Notes: generated from the sequence alone by a model not told the origin. DNA of 64,000 nucleotides from JBCCGE01 sp039029455 (GCA_039029455.1 JBCCGE010000004.1:1-64000), one strand, 5' to 3'; counted from the stretch's first letter, positions 42,182 through 52,359 are shown. Program-made: numbers and translations.

Positions 42182-45100
42182 TGGTCGGGTCGGCGGATCG
42201 CACTTTGAGTCCCTCGCTTTACACTCACACTGGCGCCAGCGCGGCGTCGGACTTTAGAACCGAAAAATTTCTTGCCGATGTCTCGGCAATCTATCCTGAT
42301 TGTCACTCAGTCAGCGCACGATTTCGACACTTCGTGTCTTTGCGTGAACCACTCGATGAGCGCGCTCGGGAGACAGTGGGCCAGCTTTTGTCTTATGGAG
42401 AGTTCTCTCAGGATCCGCCTTCAGACGTCGGGTGCACGTTTCTGTCGGTCCCGCGTATAGGTACGATTTCGCCCTGGTCCAGCAAGGCAACTGACATATT
42501 TTTGTTATGTGGTCTGCAATCTGTTATCCGTGTAGAGCGGGGTATTGAATGGACGCTCGGCGGCATTGCTGATGCGGACATCGAACGATTTGCGGCTGAT
42601 TTGCAGGGCGTTCTGTTTGATCCGATGACCGAATCGCTGCTTGCAATCGACGGCGATCCGTCATTAATTTTTTCACAGTCCGAGCCGGCACCCCTCGAGG
42701 TGGTCGATATTCTCGCAGGTGGACGGCAGGCTCTGGTTGACGCGAACAATGACTACGGTTTTGCGCTGAGTTCCGAGGAGATTGATTATCTTTGTGAGCA
42801 GTTTCAGTCACTCGGACGCAATCCCACAGATGTTGAGCTAATGATGTTCGCTCAGGTGAATTCTGAGCACTGCCGCCACAAAATTTTTAACGCCAGCTGG
42901 ACCATTGACGGAGTTGAAAAGGAAACCTCTCTGTTTGGAATGGTGAAAACCACGCACGAGAACACGCCGCAGGGCACCTTGGTAGCCTACAAGGACAACG
43001 CGGCGGTGCTGCAGGGCGGCGAGGGTGGCCGGCTCATGCCGAACTCTAGGGGACGGTATGAGTATGTTTCGGAGGCATTGCCCTTTACCGCGAAGGTGGA
43101 AACACACAATCATCCGACTGCGATTTCTCCTTTCGCCGGTGCGTCAACGGGCTCTGGAGGTGAAATAAGAGACGAGGGAGCGACCGGTCGGGGCGGTAAA
43201 CCCAAAGCGGGTCTGGTGGGCTATTCCGTGTCTCATCTTCGTCACCCCCAATTTCCAAGACCGTGGGAAGGGCCTGAATCAAAACCGGCACGAATTGCGT
43301 CACCGCTGCAGATAATGCTTGAAGGTCCGATTGGCGCTGCAGCCTTCAACAATGAATTCGGCCGACCAAACATCGCGGGATACTTTCGAACATTCGAATA
43401 TTCGGGTGAGGATATCGATGACCACAGTGTCCGCCTCGGCTACCACAAACCCATTATGCTCGCTGGGGGCACCGGTGGGGTTCGTGCTCAACACGTTGAA
43501 AAACAACCGATCACCCACGGAACACCCATCGTCGTCCTCGGTGGCCCCACCATGCTGATTGGTCTTGGCGGCGGTGCTGCGTCAAGCGTAGCGTCAGGCG
43601 ACAGTGATGAGTCGCTGGATTTTGCCTCGGTGCAGCGGGGCAATCCGGAGATGCAGCGGCGCTGTCAGGAGGTTATCGATGCTTGTGTCGCCATGGGGTC
43701 GTCGAACCCGATCGTTTCAATTCACGATGTCGGGGCTGGTGGTTTATGTAATGCGCTTCCGGAACTGGTCGATGATGCTGGTCAGGGTGGAACGTTCGAG
43801 CTGCGTGAGATATTGAATGATGAACCCGGTATGTCGCCAATGCAGATTTGGTGTAACGAATCTCAGGAGCGATATGTTCTTGCGGTTTCGGCAGACAAAC
43901 TGGAGACCTTTAAGCAGATTTGCGCACGCGAACGGTGTTTGTATGCGGTCGTTGGTGCAGCAGATAACAGTCAGCGTCTCACCCTGAGCGATCGGTATTT
44001 CGCCGAAGATGCTCGCGCCCCGATCGACTTGCCGATGTCACTGCTGTTTGGTCTGCCGCCCAAAATGCATCGTCAAGTCAGTTCGGTTTCTGCACGTCGT
44101 CACCCGTTTGATTCTGGTTCGCTCGATATTTCCGATGCTATTGACCGTGTGCTGACCTTCCCGGCGGTGTCAGACAAAACCTTTCTGGTCACCATTGGTG
44201 ACCGAAGCGTCACGGGCATGATTCATCGGGATCAAATGGTGGGTCCCTGGCAGGTTCCGGTCGCGGATGTTGCGGTAACCACGGCATCGTTTATTGGGGC
44301 TGCAGGTGAGGCAATGGCAATAGGTGAACGTACTCCGGTCGCGTCCATCAATGCACCGGCGAGCGGTCGACTTGCCATTGCTGAGGCTGTTACCAACATG
44401 GCAGCGGCTGATGTGCGTTCAATGCAAGACATAAAGCTGTCTGCAAACTGGATGGTTGCAGCCGGTTCACCAGGGCACGATGCTGAATTGTTTGAAACGG
44501 TTCGCAGTATTACTCAGGATGTCTGCAACACTATCGGCTTGTCCATTCCGGTGGGCAAGGATTCGATGTCAATGAAAAGCAGCTGGCAGGAAGACGGCGA
44601 GTCGAAAACAGTTGTGTCACCTGTTTCACTTGTCGTTAGTGCTTTCGCTCCGGTTAGCGATGTCCGTAAGACGCTGACACCCCTGTTGAAGATGGACAAG
44701 GGTGAAACCAAGCTGTGGCTGCTTGATCTTTCACATGGCCGAAATCGACTCGGTGGATCGGCGCTGGCTCAGGTGTATGGACAACTCGGAGATGAAAGTC
44801 CGGATCTTGAGCACCCGGCTGAGCTGCTGTCGCTTTTTGAATTGATCCGTGATGCCAGAGATGAGAGTCTGATTGATGCGTACCACGACAGATCAGATGG
44901 CGGACTCCTGGTTTCTTTGCTGGAAATGTCCTTCGCCAGTCGAACCGGTGTCGTCATTCGTGTTCCCGATGGTCAGCACGACGCTATTGCATGGCTTTTC
45001 AATGAGGAGCCTGGCGTTTTGGTGCAGGTTCAGCATACTAACGAATCCCGTTTTGAGCAGCTGCTGGACGCCCATCAACTCTCCGAACACGCCTCCCGGG

Positions 45101-46122
45101 TGGCGGAACCGACAACGGGTAACGATGTGAGCATACTCCACAGGGGCACGACGGTTTTTCGCGACACGCGCAGTGCCCTGCATCAGCGGTGGTCAGCACT
45201 GACATTCAATATGCAGTCCGTTCGAGACAACCCGGCCTGTGCAAAAAGTGAATACGAGCGGTTAACGGATATCGAAGATCCCGGGATTTCCCCTGTGCTG
45301 TCTTTTGACCCGCAGGAGGATATCAGTGCACCCTATGTATCACGAAAGGTCAAACCCCGGGTCGCGGTTCTGCGCGAGCAGGGCGTAAACGGTCAGCTGG
45401 AGATGGCTGCTGCATTCACCCGAGCCGGATTTGATGCAATAGACATCACCATGAGCGATCTGGGCGATCAACGCGACCTGAGTTCTTTCGTCGGCCTGGC
45501 GGCTTGTGGCGGTTTTTCTTATGGGGATGTGTTGGGCGCGGGCGAGGGCTGGGCCAAAGCAATTTTGTATAACAGCAAAGTCCGCGATCGTATGAGTGCG
45601 TTCTTTGAGCGCGGTGATACTTTCAGTCTCGGTGTCTGCAACGGTTGTCAAATGATGGCATCAATCCATTCGCTGATTCCCGGTGCAGACGGGTGGCCTG
45701 CGTTTAAACGCAACTTGTCCGAGCAATACGAGGCGCGATTTGTCACAGTGGGAGTCGTGAATTCCCCCTCTGTTCTGCTCAAAGGCATGTCAGGTAGTCG
45801 AATCCCCGTTGCCGTTGCGCACGGCGAAGGCAGGCCTGGTTTCGCAAACAGCTCGGATCTGGATTCGCTGTACGACAATAACAAGGTATGCCTGCAATTT
45901 GTCACTAACCGCGGAGACGTTGCTGTTCACTATCCCCTGAATCCAAATGGATCAGTGCGGGGTGTGACCGGTTTTACTTCCTCGGATGGCAGAGTGACGA
46001 TTATGATGCCTCATCCTGAGAGGGTGTTTCGTACCATTTCGAATTCCTGGTTTCCGGAAGAGTGGGGAGAAGACGGCCCCTGGACCCGGATGTTCTTAAA
46101 CGCGAGAGAATGGGTAAACTGA
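42181..46122 (+). CDS. purL: Phosphoribosylformylglycinamidine synthase
   Basis: The large single-chain PurL of gammaproteobacteria and eukaryotes (1313 aa) that makes FGAM in purine synthesis. An N-terminal substrate-shuttling domain, two repeated synthetase domains (first with VNSEHCRHKIFNASW and VETHNHPTAISPF) and a C-terminal glutaminase domain (Cys in GVCNGCQMMASI, His-Glu in MPHPERVFRT) are all present. The ATG at 42181 overlaps the dapA stop; a frame extension into dapA is a shadow. Coupling of lysine and purine genes by overlap is unusual. Confidence 0.97.
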   Translation: MVGSADRTLSPSLYTHTGASAASDFRTEKFLADVSAIYPDCHSVSARFRHFVSLREPLDERARETVGQLLSYGEFSQDPPSDVGCTFLSVPRIGTISPWSSKATDIFLLCGLQSVIRVERGIEWTLGGIADADIERFAADLQGVLFDPMTESLLAIDGDPSLIFSQSEPAPLEVVDILAGGRQALVDANNDYGFALSSEEIDYLCEQFQSLGRNPTDVELMMFAQVNSEHCRHKIFNASWTIDGVEKETSLFGMVKTTHENTPQGTLVAYKDNAAVLQGGEGGRLMPNSRGRYEYVSEALPFTAKVETHNHPTAISPFAGASTGSGGEIRDEGATGRGGKPKAGLVGYSVSHLRHPQFPRPWEGPESKPARIASPLQIMLEGPIGAAAFNNEFGRPNIAGYFRTFEYSGEDIDDHSVRLGYHKPIMLAGGTGGVRAQHVEKQPITHGTPIVVLGGPTMLIGLGGGAASSVASGDSDESLDFASVQRGNPEMQRRCQEVIDACVAMGSSNPIVSIHDVGAGGLCNALPELVDDAGQGGTFELREILNDEPGMSPMQIWCNESQERYVLAVSADKLETFKQICARERCLYAVVGAADNSQRLTLSDRYFAEDARAPIDLPMSLLFGLPPKMHRQVSSVSARRHPFDSGSLDISDAIDRVLTFPAVSDKTFLVTIGDRSVTGMIHRDQMVGPWQVPVADVAVTTASFIGAAGEAMAIGERTPVASINAPASGRLAIAEAVTNMAAADVRSMQDIKLSANWMVAAGSPGHDAELFETVRSITQDVCNTIGLSIPVGKDSMSMKSSWQEDGESKTVVSPVSLVVSAFAPVSDVRKTLTPLLKMDKGETKLWLLDLSHGRNRLGGSALAQVYGQLGDESPDLEHPAELLSLFELIRDARDESLIDAYHDRSDGGLLVSLLEMSFASRTGVVIRVPDGQHDAIAWLFNEEPGVLVQVQHTNESRFEQLLDAHQLSEHASRVAEPTTGNDVSILHRGTTVFRDTRSALHQRWSALTFNMQSVRDNPACAKSEYERLTDIEDPGISPVLSFDPQEDISAPYVSRKVKPRVAVLREQGVNGQLEMAAAFTRAGFDAIDITMSDLGDQRDLSSFVGLAACGGFSYGDVLGAGEGWAKAILYNSKVRDRMSAFFERGDTFSLGVCNGCQMMASIHSLIPGADGWPAFKRNLSEQYEARFVTVGVVNSPSVLLKGMSGSRIPVAVAHGEGRPGFANSSDLDSLYDNNKVCLQFVTNRGDVAVHYPLNPNGSVRGVTGFTSSDGRVTIMMPHPERVFRTISNSWFPEEWGEDGPWTRMFLNAREWVN

Positions 46123-46123
46123 T

Positions 46124-46558
46124 ATGGCTGCAAGATCCTTTTCAATAGTCAGCTTTTTGTTGCGGTTTCTGTTTGCACTGGTCCTGGTGCTGGTAACCTA
46201 CAACCCGGCTGAGCCGTATTCTTTCTATCACTGGGCTCTGAAACCGGTGTTGTCCAGTGTCGAAACCTTTGATGTGACAAAAGGTTTTGTCGGCGTTGTG
46301 CTAATCATCGGCTGGACCATATTTCTGGGTGCAACCTTTCGGGCTCTTGGTTTTTTCGGGCTGCTGCTCGCGAGTCTGTTCTTCGCAATGCTGACCTGGT
46401 TTCTGATTGATCGTGAGTGGCTTGATATCGTGAATCCCAGCACGGTGACCTGGATCATTCTCGTTTGTTTGTCAGCTGTCCTGGCAACCGGATTGTCCTG
46501 GTCGCACATCTGGCGCAGAATGACCGGTCAACTCGACGTTGACGAGACCGACCACTGA
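46124..46558 (+). CDS. DUF6524-like small membrane protein
   Basis: A 144-aa inner-membrane protein with four helices (about 8-24, 50-70, 75-95, 105-122) and an acidic C-terminal tail. The opening FLLRFLFALVLVLVTYNPAEPYSFYHW with the YNP and YHW motifs matches, as I recall, the DUF6524 family of marine proteobacteria; function unknown. It starts one base after the purL stop and so is probably co-expressed with purL. Confidence 0.8.
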   Translation: MAARSFSIVSFLLRFLFALVLVLVTYNPAEPYSFYHWALKPVLSSVETFDVTKGFVGVVLIIGWTIFLGATFRALGFFGLLLASLFFAMLTWFLIDREWLDIVNPSTVTWIILVCLSAVLATGLSWSHIWRRMTGQLDVDETDH

Positions 46559-46603
46559 ACTGAATTCAGGGCTTGCGGTTAGCCAGAAGAGCAGCAATGC
46601 CTG

Positions 46604-47056
46604 ATGCACCATGTAGCCCAGCTCAATATTGCTCATCTGGTCGATAACCTGGACTCTCCGAGGTTAAAGCCGTTTGTAGATAGTTTGGATTGGATCAATT
46701 CTCTGGCTGAATCGTCGGAAGGGTTTGTCTGGCGTCTCAAGGACGAATACGGAAACGCCACTTCGCTCGATTACTTCGGACCAGAAATTATTCCCAATCT
46801 TTCAGTTTGGCGTGATACCGACAGTCTGTATGACTTCGTTTATAGATCAGCTCATCTGGATATTCTGAAAAAGCGAAAAGACTGGTTTCATCCGATAAAG
46901 CAGGCACATCAGGTGCTGTGGTGGATTCCGGAATATTCAATGCCCACTCTCGAGGAGGCCGCAGACCGACTGGAGCTGTTGAGACAATCCGGCCCGGTCG
47001 CTCGCGCATTTACAATGAAGCGTCGATTTGACCCCGCCGGAAACCCGGTTTGCTAG
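46604..47056 (+). CDS. DUF3291 family protein
   Basis: A 150-aa cytoplasmic protein with an antibiotic-biosynthesis-monooxygenase-like (DUF3291) pattern: VAQLNIAHL at the start, FVDSLDWINSLAESSEGFVWRL, NLSVWRDTDSLYDFVYRSAHL and VLWWIPEYSMPTLEEAADRLELL. Members are small dimeric alpha-beta barrel proteins of unknown substrate. It follows the DUF6524 gene by 45 bases on the same strand. Confidence 0.85.
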   Translation: MHHVAQLNIAHLVDNLDSPRLKPFVDSLDWINSLAESSEGFVWRLKDEYGNATSLDYFGPEIIPNLSVWRDTDSLYDFVYRSAHLDILKKRKDWFHPIKQAHQVLWWIPEYSMPTLEEAADRLELLRQSGPVARAFTMKRRFDPAGNPVC

Positions 47057-47101
47057 CCCGAAGATTCCGTAAAGGTCCGGCTGCTGTATAAAGAATTTGC
47101 G

Positions 47102-48133
47102 CTAGAGGGTCTTTAAAGTGCTTTCCGCAACAATTTGCCAACGGTCCATTGGTTTGGCGAGTTCAAGTCGCTTAATAATTTTGTCCGAGAAGCGGTCTGA
47201 CCGGTAAGACTGTTCGAACTCGACAACGGCACGGTTATCACTAAGGGATTTCACCTCAAGGCTTTCCAGCACAACCTCGATAAATTCGGGGGTGCTCAAT
47301 CGTTGCTTTCGCTGCTGGGTCCACTGTGCGATGGTGAGTCCGGACGGCGCTTCAAAATCGCTGGAGTAGAAGGCGAGATATTCGTCGACGGATTGACGAG
47401 ACCAGGAGTCCGCCCACAGTCTGACTGCAGATTCAATCACCTCTGATTCACTGACTGTATTTGCCGCGTCGTCAGCGACCTGTGGAGCAGACTCAGGTTG
47501 CGTTTCTTGCTGATCTTCGCTGTCTTCAGCGGCGACAGAATCAGATAGCGCTTGATCGCCTTCATCGCTTGAGGAAGACGCTGCCAGATTGTTGTCGGAT
47601 TCAGCACTTTCGCTGGTAACGGCCTCTGAACTGTCCAGGGTGCTGCTATCGTCTTCAGAGTCGGTATTCTGTTCTGAAGTCGAGACCGCATTTCCGGCAT
47701 CGTCAGGTGTTTCAGCGGCGGTCTCAATCTCAGGTGTTTCAACACTCTCAGCCGACACTGTATTCTCATCGTCCGAGCCGATAGACGTTTCGGTCTCAGA
47801 AACCGGTTCAGATGAGTCCGCTGCAGCCACCGCAGGAGTCTCTGCACTGACCTCAGATTCCGGAGTTTGCACGGTGGAATCCTGGTCAGGTTGCGATTGG
47901 GCTGAAGATTCTGTGGCGGTGGCGGAAATTGCCTGATCTGGAGCTTGCGCCGGAATGTCGTCTTCCTGTCGAATCAGAGGCGGAGTTTTTTCGACAGCCA
48001 GCCGTATTTTCCGAAACTCTTCCTCGACGGTGTAGCGCCAGATGTCCTGAGCGGATACTTCTGTGCTGACACCAAGTATCAAAGACACCCACGCGGCCAC
48101 GAATGCTGTCTTTTCAGGAGAGGATAAGATCAT
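47102..48133 (-). CDS. Secreted protein with acidic linker and Cds6/NTF2-like C-terminal domain
   Basis: A 343-aa secreted or periplasmic protein: a signal peptide (about 1-28, ending VSAQD), a short conserved segment DIWRYTVEEEFRKIRLAVEKTPPL, a very acidic Ser/Glu/Asp/Ala-rich low-complexity region (about 65-210), and a C-terminal domain from about 220. That domain (VRLWADSWSRQSVDEYLAFYSSDFEAP, then IEVVLESLEVKS and VEFEQSYRSD) resembles the NTF2-like Cds6 domain found attached to L,D-transpeptidases, but no transpeptidase domain is present. Function unknown. The ATG at 48133 was preferred to a TTG five codons earlier. Confidence 0.8.
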   Translation of the reverse strand: MILSSPEKTAFVAAWVSLILGVSTEVSAQDIWRYTVEEEFRKIRLAVEKTPPLIRQEDDIPAQAPDQAISATATESSAQSQPDQDSTVQTPESEVSAETPAVAAADSSEPVSETETSIGSDDENTVSAESVETPEIETAAETPDDAGNAVSTSEQNTDSEDDSSTLDSSEAVTSESAESDNNLAASSSSDEGDQALSDSVAAEDSEDQQETQPESAPQVADDAANTVSESEVIESAVRLWADSWSRQSVDEYLAFYSSDFEAPSGLTIAQWTQQRKQRLSTPEFIEVVLESLEVKSLSDNRAVVEFEQSYRSDRFSDKIIKRLELAKPMDRWQIVAESTLKTL

Positions 48134-48377
48134 CGTGTCGCGCAACAAATACCCAATTGGGGGTACGATTTCCGTGGCCGTCCGGACAGCGAGTCCCAGC
48201 GGATCTAAAAAGCGAGTGCAGGCTATTGTTTGGTAACGCCGTCTTCAGTGAAGACATGGTGTTCTCCACCAGCTGTGTAAGCTCGATTATAGCGAAACTC
48301 CGGGTTTTTAGGGCATTCCTTGACCCACTGTCGCCGCAAACCAACACAACACGCCAAGAAGATGGCGTGGGATACGG

Positions 48378-50039
48378 TTACATTGCGGCGTAGTTTGGCC
48401 CGCCTGTACCTTCGGGCGTCACCCAGTTTATGTTTCCCGTCGGGTCTTTGATATCGCAGGTTTTGCAGTGAACGCAATTCTGAGCATTGATTCTCAACTC
48501 TGGCTCACCGTTTTCTTCTATGTATTCATAGACGCCCGCCGGACAGAAGCGCTGCTCGGGACCGGCATATTTGCTCAAATTGATGGCTACAGCCTTACTC
48601 GTGTCGGTGAGTTTTAGATGAACCGGCTGATCCTCTTCGTGGTTTGTGCTGGAAAGATAGACCGAGGAGGTCTTGTCAAAGCTGAGCACACCATCGGGTT
48701 TGGGATAGGTAATTTCCTTGCAGTCACCCGCAGGTTTCAGCGATTCATGGTCGGATAACGGATCTCTCAGGGAAAACGGAAGCTTACCGTTGAAAATGTT
48801 CTGGTCGATGAAATTGTAGGCACCGCCGATCCAGGTGCCGAATTTGTGGATGGCTGCCCCGAAGTTACGTGATTTGTAGAGTTCTTCGTACAGCCAGGAG
48901 CTTTTAAAGTTGCTCTCATAATCATCAAGAGATGCATTGTCTTCAGAGAGTACTTTGAAAACAGTTTCGGCGGCGATCATCCCGGACTTCATTGCCGTAT
49001 GGGAACCCTTGATCTTGGAGAAATTGAGTGTTCCCGCATCGCACCCGATCAAAAGTCCATTCGGCATTACCATTTTGGGAAGGGCATTGAGTCCTCCCTT
49101 GGTGATAGCTCGAGCGCCGTAGGCGATTCGCTCACCACCTTCGAGGTATTGACTGATCTTAGGGTGATGTTTGAACCGCTGCATCTCATCAAAAGGACTA
49201 AGGTGAGGATTTTTGTAAGACAAATCTGTAATCAAGCCAAGGGAGACCAGGTCATCACCCAGATGGTAGAGAAACGATCCACCGGTGGCTCCATTTTCGG
49301 CCAGTGGCCAACCCGCGCCATGGACCACCAGTCCTTTTTGATGGTTCTCTGGTTTTATTTTCCAAAGTTCCTTGATGCCGATACCGTAGTGTTGAGTCTC
49401 TGAACTTTCGGCGAGGTCAAAATGCTCAATCAATTGTTTGCCAAGACTCCCCCGACACCCTTCTGCGAACAGCGTGACCCGGGCGTGCAATTCCATGCCG
49501 GGCTCATACGATGCTTTTGCATCGCCATCCTTACCTCGTCCCATCTCACCCGTGGCGACACCTTTGATGCTTCCATCCTCGTGGAACAGAACTTCTGAGG
49601 CCGGAAAACCGGGGAAAACTTCCACACCAAGTGACTCTGCCTGTTCACCGAGCCACCGACAGACTTCGCCCAGGCTGACGATGTAGTTGCCCTCGTTGTG
49701 CATCGGCTTCGGAACCATCCACATTGGCATCCTTTGGGCGCTGCGCTCATCCTTGAACATGTAAATGTCATCACCGGTGACCGGAGTATTAAGGGGGGCA
49801 TCCCGGTCTTTCCAGTCGGGAAACAGTTCGTCAAGCGCTCTGGGCTCGAATACAGCGCCCGACAGAATGTGGGCGCCGACTTCAGATCCTTTTTCAAGGA
49901 CGACTACGGCCAGCTCGTGGTCATTTTCCTGGGCCAATTGCATGAGTCGGCAGGCCGCCGACAATCCGGAAGGTCCGGCGCCGACGATCACCACATCCAC
50001 TTCCATGGACTCACGTTCAATTTGTTCTTCAGAATTCAT
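48378..50039 (-). CDS. etfD: Electron transfer flavoprotein-ubiquinone oxidoreductase
   Basis: ETF-QO passes electrons from ETF, reduced by acyl-CoA and amine dehydrogenases, to ubiquinone. The FAD Rossmann motif VDVVIVGAGPSGLSAACRL is near residue 16. The C-terminal 4Fe-4S domain has Cys residues in RFCPAGVYEY and NCVHCKTCDI, and the protein ends with the family's typical GGPNYAAM. Length 553 aa from the ATG at 50039. etfA and etfB are not in the window. It is divergent from argD with about 105 bases between. Confidence 0.95.
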   Translation of the reverse strand: MNSEEQIERESMEVDVVIVGAGPSGLSAACRLMQLAQENDHELAVVVLEKGSEVGAHILSGAVFEPRALDELFPDWKDRDAPLNTPVTGDDIYMFKDERSAQRMPMWMVPKPMHNEGNYIVSLGEVCRWLGEQAESLGVEVFPGFPASEVLFHEDGSIKGVATGEMGRGKDGDAKASYEPGMELHARVTLFAEGCRGSLGKQLIEHFDLAESSETQHYGIGIKELWKIKPENHQKGLVVHGAGWPLAENGATGGSFLYHLGDDLVSLGLITDLSYKNPHLSPFDEMQRFKHHPKISQYLEGGERIAYGARAITKGGLNALPKMVMPNGLLIGCDAGTLNFSKIKGSHTAMKSGMIAAETVFKVLSEDNASLDDYESNFKSSWLYEELYKSRNFGAAIHKFGTWIGGAYNFIDQNIFNGKLPFSLRDPLSDHESLKPAGDCKEITYPKPDGVLSFDKTSSVYLSSTNHEEDQPVHLKLTDTSKAVAINLSKYAGPEQRFCPAGVYEYIEENGEPELRINAQNCVHCKTCDIKDPTGNINWVTPEGTGGPNYAAM

Positions 50040-50144
50040 TGTGCCTATGCAGTTGAATTGCGCTTCGGGGATCAAAAACTGGGCGATATTGTGCTACCGA
50101 TGCGGGTAAAATGCCAGCTGCTACAACGTCACAAAATTGCTTGA

Positions 50145-51392
50145 ATGACCGCTATATCGCATCAATCCGCGAACTCCGAGTTACGCCAGGGGAATCAGAA
50201 AATTCGCGCACGTCACGATAATGTGATGATGCCCAACTATGCACCGATGGAAATAGTCCCTGACCGCGGCGAGGGTGCGTGGCTGTGGGATCGTGATGGC
50301 ACCCGATTTCTGGACTTTGCCGCAGGTATTGCGGTGAGTGCACTTGGTCACGCCCCGAAAGTGCTGCAAGAGGTATTGGCCGATCAGGCGTCACGTTTCT
50401 GGCATGTCAGCAATCTGATGACAAATGAGCCCGCCATTGAGCTGGCTGACACATTGTGCGGACTGACATTTGCCGAACGAGCCTTTTTCTGCAATTCCGG
50501 GGCCGAGGCAAACGAAGCCGCGCTGAAACTCGCTCGGCGCTTCGCATTTGAAAACGCGGGCGCTGAAAAAGACGAAATCATTGCGTTCGAAAACGGCTTT
50601 CACGGTCGAACGTTTTTTACCGTGTGCGTCGGCGGACAGGAAAAATACAGTAATGGATTTGGACCTAAGCCCGGAGGTATCTCGCATTTGCCGTGGAATG
50701 ATATCTCTGCCCTCGAGGAATCAATCTCCGATCGAACCTGTGCGGTGATTCTGGAGCCGGTTCAGGGTGAGGGCGGTGTAAACCCCGCTGACCACAACTT
50801 TCTGCGTGCGGCGCGAGCGTTGTGTGATCGTCACCATGCGTTGTTGATTTTCGACGAGATTCAGACCGGCATTGGACGTTCCGGAAAACTGTATACCTAT
50901 GAATGGAGTAACGTCGTTCCGGATATTCTGACAACAGCCAAGGGTCTTGGTGGAGGATTCCCCGTGGCGGCAATGCTGACTACAGCCAGAATCAGTGAAA
51001 GCCTGGCCGTTGGTACTCATGGCAGCACGTTTGGTGGCAATCCGCTGGCCTGTGTTGTGGCAAACAGGGTGCTGCAGGAACTCACACAGACCGGTTTGCT
51101 TGAATCGGTAACACCAAAAAGCGATCAATTGATGCAGGGACTGGCAGATTTGAATTCACGACACCACATGTTTACCGAAATTCGAGGATGTGGTCTGTTG
51201 ATCGGGTGTCAGCTTTCCAGTACTTATGCAGGTCGTGCCGGCGAGCTTATGAAGGCGTGTATGGATCAGGGTTTGCTGGCGCTGGTGGCGGGACCCGATG
51301 TGCTGCGACTTGCACCACCACTGATCATCACCGAACAGGAAATTTCCTCAGGTCTTGAAAAAATTGACGCTGCGGTAGTGAGCCTACATTAG
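50145..51392 (+). CDS. argD: Acetylornithine/succinylornithine-type aminotransferase
   Basis: A 415-aa class-III PLP aminotransferase. The PLP lysine is Lys266 in TTAKGLGGG, Asp237 in IFDEIQTGIGRSG holds the pyridine nitrogen, and GAEANEAALKLAR and FHGRTFF are standard. The N-terminal third and HGSTFGGNPLACVVA match ArgD, which converts N-acetylglutamate semialdehyde to N-acetylornithine and often also serves DAP synthesis. argB at 56-57 kb is on the opposite strand. An alternative would be another omega-aminotransferase, but ArgD fits best. Confidence 0.9.
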   Translation: MTAISHQSANSELRQGNQKIRARHDNVMMPNYAPMEIVPDRGEGAWLWDRDGTRFLDFAAGIAVSALGHAPKVLQEVLADQASRFWHVSNLMTNEPAIELADTLCGLTFAERAFFCNSGAEANEAALKLARRFAFENAGAEKDEIIAFENGFHGRTFFTVCVGGQEKYSNGFGPKPGGISHLPWNDISALEESISDRTCAVILEPVQGEGGVNPADHNFLRAARALCDRHHALLIFDEIQTGIGRSGKLYTYEWSNVVPDILTTAKGLGGGFPVAAMLTTARISESLAVGTHGSTFGGNPLACVVANRVLQELTQTGLLESVTPKSDQLMQGLADLNSRHHMFTEIRGCGLLIGCQLSSTYAGRAGELMKACMDQGLLALVAGPDVLRLAPPLIITEQEISSGLEKIDAAVVSLH

Positions 51393-51489
51393 GAGACGCC
51401 CTGACTCCGACGACTGCGCTCGGGAGACAGAATCCATACCTGGTTAGCGATATTGCCCAGCAAATCCGCACCTTCAAGCAGCCTTCAGG

Positions 51490-52359
51490 CTAGGATTCCG
51501 CGCCTCTAATATGATCCTCTATTTGCGGGGTTCGATAGCCGTCGGATCGCCATATAATGGGGAAAAAGTTTTCGTCCATCGAATTGTCACCGAGACGTTT
51601 ATAACGACTGTAAATTGGCCCGATACCCTGCTCAAAATTGGAGGGGACGTATCTGACCTCGCTCGGCATGGCATGCAGCACAAGTGAACGTCTGGGAATA
51701 CCTGCAAGATTGGGTCCCGAACCGTGCCAGGTCGCGCCGTGATGAAAGGAGCCGCCACCCGCTTTCGTCTCGACGTGACAGATTTCAGCGTCGACACCGG
51801 CTCGGGCCGCAGCTTCACGCACGGTTTTTCTGTAGTCGGCCGGGGCGTGAAATTCACCGGTCGGTTTGCCGAGTTCCCATCGATGGGAACCACGGGCGAA
51901 TTCGATTGTGCCACCCGATGCGCTGGTATCGTCAAGAGCGATCCAGCAGGTCAGAATTTCACCGGGCGTAAACCATGACAAGTAGGCGTTGTCCTGATGA
52001 AAGCCAAGCGATTTCGCGCCCGGCGGTTTCCATATGACATTGTCGATCATGATTCGAACTCCACTCCACCCGGCAAACTCAGCGACGGCCCGACCCAGAT
52101 TCTCATTCAGAACGGTCTCTGCGATTCGCCGATTTGCTTTCCAGCCGTTACAAATCTGACGGGTCAGCTTGGGATCACTTTCTCCCTGCTGCCAGTTGAC
52201 CTCGTCGGGACGCACGCCGGTCTGGAAGCGTCCGCAGAACACGTCTTCAAAAGCATCATGGAGGCCGGCTACAGTGTCCTGATCGATGAGGTTGTCGACA
52301 ACCACAAACCCGTCCGAATCAAATGCTTTCCGATGATTCGAGTCAGGGAAAAATGGCAT
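51490..52359 (-). CDS. Phytanoyl-CoA dioxygenase family protein
   Basis: A 289-aa non-haem Fe(II)/2-oxoglutarate oxygenase of the PhyH family. The iron triad is His121 and Asp123 (FHQDNAYLSW) and His212 (TWHGSGPN), with the 2-oxoglutarate Arg in IPRRS near 223. FVVVDNLIDQDTVAGL at the N terminus is typical. The natural substrate is unknown; marine relatives hydroxylate diverse small molecules. It converges on argD with a 97-base gap and no clear operon partner. Confidence 0.88.
   Translation of the reverse strand: MPFFPDSNHRKAFDSDGFVVVDNLIDQDTVAGLHDAFEDVFCGRFQTGVRPDEVNWQQGESDPKLTRQICNGWKANRRIAETVLNENLGRAVAEFAGWSGVRIMIDNVIWKPPGAKSLGFHQDNAYLSWFTPGEILTCWIALDDTSASGGTIEFARGSHRWELGKPTGEFHAPADYRKTVREAAARAGVDAEICHVETKAGGGSFHHGATWHGSGPNLAGIPRRSLVLHAMPSEVRYVPSNFEQGIGPIYSRYKRLGDNSMDENFFPIIWRSDGYRTPQIEDHIRGAES

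Noticed and set aside
47589..47936. 115-aa Ser/Val-rich plus-strand ORF
   Set aside because: Antisense of the acidic low-complexity linker of the Cds6-like protein; composition bias explains the open frame.
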